Assembly: GCA_025267735.1 (NCBI GenBank)
Contig: CM046301.1
Location: forward strand, 13,886,190-13,950,189
Length of the DNA: 64,000 nucleotides
Source of the DNA: Mactra quadrangularis
Taxonomy: Eukaryota > Mollusca > Bivalvia > Venerida > Mactridae
Direction: 5' to 3'
Of the stretch, positions 56,539 to 64,000 are shown piece after piece. The translations under genes and the position numbers were made by a program. Numbering within the stretch: the first letter of the stretch is position 1; every line of letters begins with the position of its first letter. Below the pieces are notes generated by a model that ran no database searches, had not been told where the DNA came from, and saw nothing but the letters and a program-made list of their open reading frames with translations.

Positions 56539-59355
56539 CTAGCCCTTTCTCTGTGTGACATCCTCCATCATATCTAAGATTTGTTGTTTCTCTTGGTTTG
56601 GTACATAAATATAATCAACCTCTTCTGGTGTGGGCTGTAAATGAAAAGATACAAAACACAGTTTAACTGAATTGTATATCATTCACCACTACATGTAGAT
56701 ACTTATCAGGTCCTTTTTTTGTTGTTGGGTTTAACGCTGTAGCAACACATTTTATAGGTCATATAACGGCGGTCAGTCAACCTACTCACTCCTGGAAGGG
56801 CTAAATCTCTGGATTTAGCTGTTAACCAACTACATAGCACATACTTTCATCAGTGACTGACAACTGCCCTACATAAATAAAAATCATTGGTAGGAGGGAA
56901 AATGGCCATAGAAAATAATTTCATGACCAAGCTCCATGAGAGTAGGCCAGGCGGATCTTTTCAGTTCCATGCATGTTTTTTACCAATCTTTGCTTTTTTC
57001 TGTATGTCCAACCATTGTGCAATTTTTTGAAAAACTATCTTTGCAAATACTAAAGAATTTTACTTAAGTTGGTGCATGCAGACTTGTGAATGAATCGGTA
57101 TTACACTGCAGAACAGTAACAGTAGTCTTTTTTCTCACCAAAAATTGATGTTTTTCATGAGCATTGAAATTGGTTTACATCTATGGAGCAACATCTTTTT
57201 CACATTACTTTAGATGTGGCTCTACAGATGTTGCACTGCACATGTTTTTCAGGCTCACACTGTGAAAAAACCAATCTTACATTAAAGTAAACAAATATGA
57301 TCTATATAAACATTACCTCTTTGACTGTGATATCAACACCTTCTGGGGTATGTGGAGTTATTAATTCTAATAACATAGGTATTTGTACAGTGTTAACCTT
57401 CCGTAACTACAACACATAAATGTAATAATATTATAAGGTATAAATCTATAACTTGGTTATGTCACATAAATTTCAAGATTTTTGCCAATTTCTTAAGTAT
57501 TACTGAGAAGTCTAAATTGACAGTTGAAATTTTCAGTAAGACAGATTTATTCCTTTTACAGTCTGAATGTTACACTTGGTGGGTGTAATTTAAGAACTGA
57601 AAATGAAGGAAGTTTTTCATCCTTATAGTTTTTGTCTCGATTTGCCCCTCAAAAAGGGCTTTGTCATAACTTCCCTTGAAAATGAATAAACATTGATTTA
57701 GAAGGAAGAGATATTTTAAAATTTGAAAACTTGCTAGGTCAAAAAATGTTTCAGACAAGTTGAATGAACAGAGTTGAAAAAAAAGTCACTAACCTCAACA
57801 ACTCTTTCACAGTAGCTTAGATCTATTCTGTCAGTGACTGTTTCTGAATTAAATTGAAGAGTATGAAATGTTGTCTTTTTGGCTGGTACAGCAAAACTAA
57901 AAAAAAACAAGTTATAATTTACTAATACACAAACAAGTCTAATAAAATGTTATGGATACATATCTAAAATGAAGGTCTCAACAAATTGCCAGGCAAAATC
58001 AGTCAGCTATTGATTGTATTGTATAGACAATAGTATACACTAATCTTCAATCTGAACAAGTCTACGCACCATGAGCTTGAGACAGCTACCTTCAAGCATG
58101 ACAGAAAACATCAAGGGAGATAACTTTTTTGATACTTTTTCACACTATCAACTCAACACAAATTATGGTCATTTAACATCTGCAAACTCACCTAACCTAG
58201 CCTTCCTGGACATTTGTCTATAACCATTACTCACCTACCATTCAACAAGGCAACAACTTCATAGTCTTTATCAATGGAGGCAAGTCAACATTATTGTCAA
58301 ACTTTCAAGGTTTATTTTTCATTTCTCAGGAGCTGTCAGTTAGGTGCAAAATAAAAGTGTATAACCAGTCAGGGTATGGCTGGAATTAGCAACAACTTAT
58401 AGAAACTAAATATGAAATCCTGCATTAAACCAATTGAGCCACAGACTTGGGTTAATATAGTAATAATTATTTGCTTACCTGTACGTATCTATCCCTAATC
58501 TTCTAGCTTTAGATGAGACAAAATGTTGAAATGATTCTAACACAGGGTAATCATATCCCTGTAACTTGACATAAACTAAATCATACAGTGGTACAGGGGG
58601 CTTTAATTTTTCTTCCTGAAATGAGACAATTATTTCATGAACGTAATGTCGTAACAGTAACAAAGTTATCAATTGATGACCATGTGAAACTTTTATGTGA
58701 CATCTAAATAAGACCTGTTTGTTGCTCAAACAGAGTTAACCAAGAGAGCATGTTCAATAATCGTTGACACGTTTTAAGATATCATCAATAACTGTAGAGT
58801 ATGCATAAGCTAATCTGGGGTTGCTACTCGATAAATAGTAAAACATAAAGTTTTGTGATCTCAGTTAATTTTTTCTTCTTAAAATGACTCATTGGTATTA
58901 ATAAGAATTAAAAATGAACAGAAGATAAGTGAGGAAATTGTAACTCTTACTTACCAAGCCATCTGGTTCCCATTTATACCTTAGTGTGCAGGCAGTGGAA
59001 ATATTTCTAAAAAAGAAAATCAACCAATAAATTAACAAATCAATGGGGGTTATAAAATAACTAATTAGTAATAGATCTCTTTTTAAAACATATCAATGAT
59101 AAAGTCCAAACAGTGATAACAATAATTATGTTAAATGAAAATAAAATGTTTTATAAATCTATTAATTATTAAAAACTTACTAATGCTGTATTATTGAATA
59201 AAAAGTCAACTGTCATTAAAATTTTGCATGAATAAGTTAAGAAAACAACTTCACAAGCCACAACACTATATATACCTTTTTAGTCTGAGCTTGACACATT
59301 TAAGCTGTGAATATGTTGTAGATGAGAGTTTTGTCAATGATCTAAAACGGTTCAT
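56539..59355 (-). CDS. MRPL48: Mitochondrial large-subunit ribosomal protein L48 (uS10-like fold), 185 residues
   Basis: Coding exons, in transcript order: 59276-59355, 58955-59006, 58479-58615, 57794-57896, 57317-57406 and 56539-56634. They sum to 558 bp, the introns are GT-AG and the phases agree. The first about 33 residues (MNRFRSLTKLSSTTYSQ...) are basic, hydroxylated and without acids, as expected of a mitochondrial presequence. Residues about 52-155 are a uS10-like domain: YVKLQGYDYPVLESF, SFAVPAKKT, YCERVVELRKV and PEGVDITVKE. The MPTKT/ERVVQ/EGVRLSVKE pattern that I recall for mL48 fits better than mitochondrial S10, which lacks the ERVV segment, but S10 is the alternative. The exon carrying the ATG has an acceptor at 59372 and stays open upstream, so a 5' non-coding exon probably lies further right. 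Confidence 0.82.
56730..56955 (-). mobile_element. tRNA-derived SINE, family C, in MRPL48 intron 5
   Basis: On the minus strand: a head-like GCCTACTCTCATGGAGCTTG, GTCATGAAATT, ATGGCCATTTTCCCTCCTAC, AGATTTAGCCCTTCC, GTAGGTTGACTGACCGCC and an AGCGTTAAACCCAACAAC end. It matches 23205-23400 over the 5' body and 32640-32765 over the 3' body, so it links the two into one family. A further end fragment is at 46268-46325. Confidence 0.7.
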
Positions 59356-59379
59356 CACTACAATTTTAAACCTGTAAAT

Positions 59380-60270
59380 AGACAAAAGAAAATAATAATA
59401 ACCTATTTCACCACATTTTTCGAGAGACATACTACTAGTATTAGTACAATTACAATCAAGTCTGTTTAGATGATATTTTCATAGTTATAACTTCCAAAAC
59501 TAAGCTGCTTCTTTAACATTTTGATTTTCATCAGATGCGGCATTACCGCTTCAAACACAATATACACACGGGTTCGCTAAGGACGTTGAGCTAACATTTT
59601 CATAGATAATTATTTTACTTAGCAATAATTAGTTCAAAGGATCTCTGCAAGGTTTTTAGTAACAATGTAATGACAACAGACAGCCTTATTATTGCTTCAA
59701 AGTTTGAATAAAATCAGGCTAGTTGATAATTTTGCCCTTCACTAAATAACATAATAAATTATAAATTAGACTAGGACTGTGAAACAATTACGGTGACAAC
59801 CATTAAGGGGATTAATGCACAAAAGTGGCAAAAGCAAAATGAAGAATGATAATTAACTTTTCCTATGCAAAAATAAGCCTAAAACTAAAAGAAGCAATCA
59901 CATTGACAGTCATCGGGCTACTGGGTAAAGGCAATGACAACTTTGACAAGTAAAAAAACAAATATGTGTCCGAATCAAGCCATCCGAAACCTTATCACAA
60001 CGAAAGTAAATCCAACAACAACAAGTGAATCCATAAACTAATTTTAATAATTGACATGACCAGTACTTTAAAAGGATGAAACTACACATATAAAAACGCA
60101 AAAAAGCATTGAGTTTTACTTAAATAGATTCAAAATTCAGTAATATTTACCACCTTTACAACGGTGGAGGTGAACTTGCCGGTTGATTGCGACTTTAGCC
60201 CCATCCAAGGACCAAGGCTATTGACACGGCCGCCGGATAGTCATGCTTCAAACTCCCAAACTCCTCCCAC
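59380..60270. promoter_or_regulatory. Upstream region of MRPL48
   Basis: AT-rich until about 60160. A more GC-rich stretch (60165-60260, with GCCGGTTGATTGCGAC and CACGGCCGCCGG) could be the promoter or 5' exon of MRPL48 on the minus strand. No splice donor could be assigned with confidence. Confidence 0.3.
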
Positions 60271-60273
60271 AGC

Positions 60274-61807
60274 GGTTACTCTAATCTACGAAAAGGACTT
60301 TTTGGGCGAAAAGGCGCAAAAAGGACTTTTACCGGCGAAAAGGCGCAAAAAGGACACTAATATACGAAAAGGACATTTTTCGTAAAAAAAATCATTTATT
60401 ATACTATGAAAAGGGCTGAATTTGAGCTAAAAGACGTTCAATTCTAAGCAAAAAGGACTTTTAGCGGCAAAAAAGGCGCTAAAAAGTACACTATTATACG
60501 AAAAGGAAATTAGCGCATCCGTTCGTGCATTAAATACAGTATGAAAAGGACTTAATGCGGGCGAAAAGACTTCAATACGAGGCAAAAAAGACTTTTACCG
60601 GCGAAAAGGCGCTAAAAAGAACACTAATATACGAAAGGGACATTCTTTGCATCTGTTCATGCGTTGAATAAAGTATGAAAAGGACTTATTGCTGGCGAAA
60701 AGACTTCAATACGAGGCAAAAAGGACATTTACCAGGCGAAAAGGCGTTCAAATTTTAGTCCTTTTCATACCTTTAAAAAGACTTCAGAATGTCCTTTTCG
60801 CATATCAGTGTCCTTTTAGCGCCTTTTCGCCGGTAAAAGTCCTTTATGACTCGTATTGAAGTCTTTTCGCCCGCATTAAGTCCTTTTCATACTCTATCTA
60901 ATGCATGAACGGATGCAAAAAATCTCCTTTTCGTATAATAGTGTACTTTTGAGCACCTTTTCGCCGGTAAAAGTCCTCTTTGCCTCGCATTAAAAGCCTT
61001 TTTGGTCAAATTCAGCCCTTTTCATAGTATCATAAAAGATTTTTTGACGAAAAAATGTCCTTTTCGTATATTAGTGTACTTTCTAGCGCCTTTCCGCCGG
61101 TAAATGTCCTTTTTGCCTCGTATTGAAGTCTTTTCGCCCGCATTTAATACATGAACGGATGCAAAAATGTCCTTTTCGTATATTAGTGCGCTTTTCGCGC
61201 CTTCTCGCCGCTAAAAGTCCTTTTTGCCTTGAATTGAACGTCTTTTCGCTCAAATTTAGCCCTTTTCATAGTATAGTAAATGATTTTTTTGAAGAAAAAA
61301 TGTTCTTTTCGTATATTAGTGTACTTTCTAGCGCCTTTTCGCCGGTAAATGTCCTTTTTTTGCCTCGTATTGAAGTCTTTTCGCCCGCATTAAGTCCTTT
61401 TCATACTCTATCTAATGCATGAACGGATGCAAAAAATGTCCTTTTCGTATAACAGTGTACTTATGAGCGCCTTTTCGCCGGTAAATGTCCTTTTTTGCCT
61501 CGTATTGAAGTCTTTTCGCCCGCATTAAGTCCTTTTCATACTCTATTTAATGCATGAACGGATGCAGAAAGGTCCTTTTCGTATATAAGTGACGTTTTTG
61601 CGCCTTTTCGTCTGTAAAAGTCCTTTTTGCGTCGAATATAAAGGTTTTTTTTGCCGGATTTAAGTCCTTTTCATACCCTATCCAGAGTTTGAAAAGACGA
61701 TAAAATGTCCTTTTCGTATATTAGTGTCCTTTTTGCGCCTTTTCGCCGGTAAATGTCCTTTTTGCGCCTTTTCGCCCAAAAAGTCCTTTTCGTATATTAG
61801 TGTAACC
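60274..61807. mobile_element. Foldback-type element: inverted tandem array of about 135-bp units
   Basis: The left arm (60274 to about 60745) repeats AAAAGGAC, GGCGAAAAGGCGC, ACTAATATACGAAAAGG and CGAAAAGACTTCAATACGAG. The right arm (about 60770-61807) holds the same words in reverse complement. Outer ends match: left GGTTACTCTAATCTACGAAA, right (minus strand) GGTTACACTAATATACGAAA, both followed by a GGACTTTTTGGGCGAAAAGG segment. In the right arm the spacing of CGCCCGCATTAAG is 135 bases (61382 and 61517). The arms are unequal, about 3.5 against 7.5 units. The open frames inside are repeat artefacts. No transposase. Flanks do not show a clear target duplication. Confidence 0.85.
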
Positions 61808-61856
61808 CCCTCACAGTGCTTATGTCACGCTTTGCTACTTTACGTTATTGATTTAA

Positions 61857-61917
61857 TAAAGGGAAATAACCGCTGCGGGGAGTTTGTCAAACTCCCCGCA
61901 GCGGTTATTTCCCTTTA
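61857..61917. repeat. Perfect 61-nt palindrome, 30-bp arms, one-base centre
   Basis: Left arm TAAAGGGAAATAACCGCTGC then GGGGAGTTTG (61857-61886), centre T at 61887, right arm the exact reverse complement (61888-61917). The GCAGCGGTTA word also occurs at the left border of the foldback element (CACAGCGGTTA, 60269-60279). It is not followed by a T run on either strand, and this is eukaryotic DNA, so it is not a bacterial terminator. Confidence 0.95.
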
Positions 61918-61919
61918 AT

Positions 61920-64000
61920 CAACTACCACTGCCACCACAAGTAACATCGTACCTCAGAGAGCCGAAAAACTTTTTTCATCTTTTCTTTTACATTTTAATA
62001 TTTTCAATAAATTTAGTCTTCTTTTAGTAAATTATGATGTTCAAAGTACATAAAGGGGAAAATAAATAGTATGAATAAATAATTTGTGAAAAAAGCAAGA
62101 TGAATTTTACCCTTACACCGGTTACCTAAAATGCACAAAATTGCATGAATAGCAAAATGTTGAGCAAAGTAAATATTAAATGGATAATTGTATTTATTTT
62201 AGTCATAAAAAATATATGAATTCTAAATTATTCATTATCATATACATATAATTTTATCACAAATACTTAAGATTTCTCACAAATTTAGTATTGTTAATTT
62301 AATATTGTGTAATTGTAATAGGCGTGTAATCAAATGAAAAAGTTTAAGTTTAAAGATTATAAGAATTTTACTGATTATAATCCTATTGTATAATAAGTGT
62401 CATATAAGCAATATTCTTAAAAAAAGTTTATAAAATGAAATAATATATTTAGAATAAAATAAAGACATTAGATAAAATATGTTTAAACTTATTTACCAGA
62501 TATTGAGACGATTGATATAAAATATGTACAAAATAAATTATAAATAATTAGGACATAAAAAATACGAATATGAATGGATACAGATAGAAAATAGATACAT
62601 GTATACTTATAATCATATTATGATGTTCAAATTAATACAGAAAAGAGAAATTTCATTTAAATGTTTTTTAAAAATAATAGTGTTTTTCTGTCCCCTCTAA
62701 AAAAGATCTAGATATTGACGTAATGTGGTCATTTGTCATTTGATAGTTATAACAATTTTCCAGTGGATAATTAAGAATTAGATTATGTTACATCAAGGAT
62801 CCTATATATACGTGTAAATATAGGGTCCTTGGTTATATACATACTCTTTGTTCTTGTTTTTATTAAAAATATAAACATGACAATGTTCAAAACAATATTA
62901 TATATAATCATATGTTTAATAATGATAATTATGTATTCATTTGTAAAATTAAAGAAAATGAGAGGAATTTTCATTCAATACTTTGTATACACAGGTGTGG
63001 GAGCTATATGTTTTAGCGTGCCTGAGCACAATGTGCTCAAATGAGCTATTGTAGGGACATGACGAGTGTGTTTGCTGTAACTAGTTTGTCCAACGTCAAC
63101 AGTTTCAAAAAAAATTCTTGTCAAAAACATAAAGTCTATAGTTACCAAATATGTAGCTTCACCTTAAGGTTCTTCTCCAAGATTGTTCGAATTATGCCCA
63201 TGGAGTCAATATTGACTCCGCCCTAGGGGTTACGTGTTTTACATAGAGTTAGATAAATAAATGTAAAAAATCTCGAAAACTGTGCGGCCCTCAGATTTAT
63301 CCTGTTGAGTTTTTCTTCATAGTCTGTTCAAATCATGCCCCTGAAGTCAAACTTGACTTCAGGGGTCACAAGTTTTATCATTCGAAACAACCTCGACTAT
63401 CTTCCACGAAGATTATCTGCGTAGAAGATTGCTGAGGTATTTCGGAATGAAGTTTTACAATGTATGATTCATATAAGAAAAAATCTTAAATGGCTTCTTC
63501 TCCAAATCTGGAACGGTTAAAGTTTAGGATTTTCGTCCTTTACACGTAACATCATCTTACGGAGAAAATGGTTAAATATCTTGTTTCGAATGTCCTCAGA
63601 ATCTAGTTCAAAGCATGGACTCTGCATAGGGTCCTAGTTCAAAGGTAAGCGGTCCATCGTCCTCGTGATCATTAATGTTCAGGTACACGGACACCGCGCG
63701 AATAGCCATTGCGCTCGATTAACAGATATAATAAAATATTATCGAGTGACACTAAAATACAAACACTAATGGCAGGAAAACGTCCCTATTGGAGAGCTGG
63801 TTGATAACGGTCTGATTGTCCATGATCAAATGGGTTTGGTGACAAATAGACAGAAAATCGACAATAACGGTGGCGCTTGACATGAAGAACATGTTCCATT
63901 ATCAAGATTTTGCTGATGCTTTGTTAAATTATGTTTGCCAGTTCAATTATTGAGCTCATAATGTTATATAGTATAATATTTCAACTGTCTTCAATTTTCA
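61920..64000. other. Intergenic, AT-rich, nothing coding recognised
   Basis: Very AT-rich to about 62780. At 62793-62832 there is an imperfect hairpin (CAAGGATCCTATATATA against TATAGGGTCCTTG). At 63165-63245 and 63305-63385 two diverged direct copies each contain a small palindrome (GGAGTCAATATTGACTCC and TGAAGTCAAACTTGACTTCA) followed by GGGGTYACRWGTTTT. The remainder shows no repeat or gene that I can name. Confidence 0.45.

Noticed and set aside
56539..59355. Mitochondrial ribosomal protein S10 (MRPS10)
   Set aside because: The fold is the same, but the VPAKK, ERVVE and EGVDITVKE segments fit L48 better from what I remember of the families; kept as the alternative.
61123..61422. 99-codon Ser/Phe/Pro-rich open frame in the foldback array
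   Set aside because: Simply the tandem units read in one frame; the unit length and variants show no coding constraint.
60274..61917. CRISPR-like array
   Set aside because: The repeats are long, contiguous and inverted, with no unique spacers, in animal DNA.
61857..61917. Rho-independent terminator
   Set aside because: Strong hairpin but no T run, and the genome is eukaryotic.

Overview
The window is nuclear DNA of an animal, most likely a mollusc (perhaps a bivalve). Three genes have many short exons with clean GT-AG introns, one receptor gene has no intron in its coding region, GC content is low, and the spaces between are packed with tRNA-derived SINEs, MITEs, hAT-like elements and minisatellites. 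There are no operons, CRISPR arrays or bacterial signals. The organism call is an inference from gene structure and repeat style.

Layout. 1-13 kb holds no confident host gene: a LINE reverse transcriptase fragment at the left edge, a 52-bp minisatellite, several MITEs and SINEs, a PIF/Harbinger-like remnant and a 309-bp palindrome. 13081-14439 (+) is a single-exon rhodopsin-family GPCR of 452 residues. 14.5-21.4 kb is repeat-rich, with one possible isolated first exon on the minus strand (17098-17268).

21697-38779 (-) is a 20-exon gene that I could join completely: 3249 bp, 1082 residues, all introns GT-AG and all phases consistent. It encodes two cadherin-like beta-sandwich modules, a U-box-like module, a long helical/TPR-like part and an Ala/Pro/Arg/Gly-rich linker. 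I do not recognise a named orthologue. Its stop codon lies inside a 37-bp minisatellite that repeats the last codons of the gene.

40827-55488 (+) is POLA2, the B subunit of DNA polymerase alpha-primase: 15 exons, 602 residues, complete. It is divergent from the TPR gene, with about 2 kb of satellite-filled DNA between the two start codons. 56539-59355 (-) is a uL/uS10-fold mitochondrial ribosomal protein, best matched to MRPL48 (six coding exons, 185 residues). It converges on POLA2, and the two poly(A) signals are about 0.6 kb apart.

60274-61807 is an inverted tandem array (a foldback-type element) built from units of about 135 bp, followed by a perfect 61-nt palindrome. The rest, to 64000, is AT-rich DNA without a gene that I can support.

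The genes do not form a functional system together. POLA2 acts in nuclear DNA replication priming and MRPL48 in mitochondrial translation. The least familiar items are the domain combination of the 1082-residue protein, the minisatellite seeded by its terminal codons, and several transposons whose ends and target duplications can be read directly.
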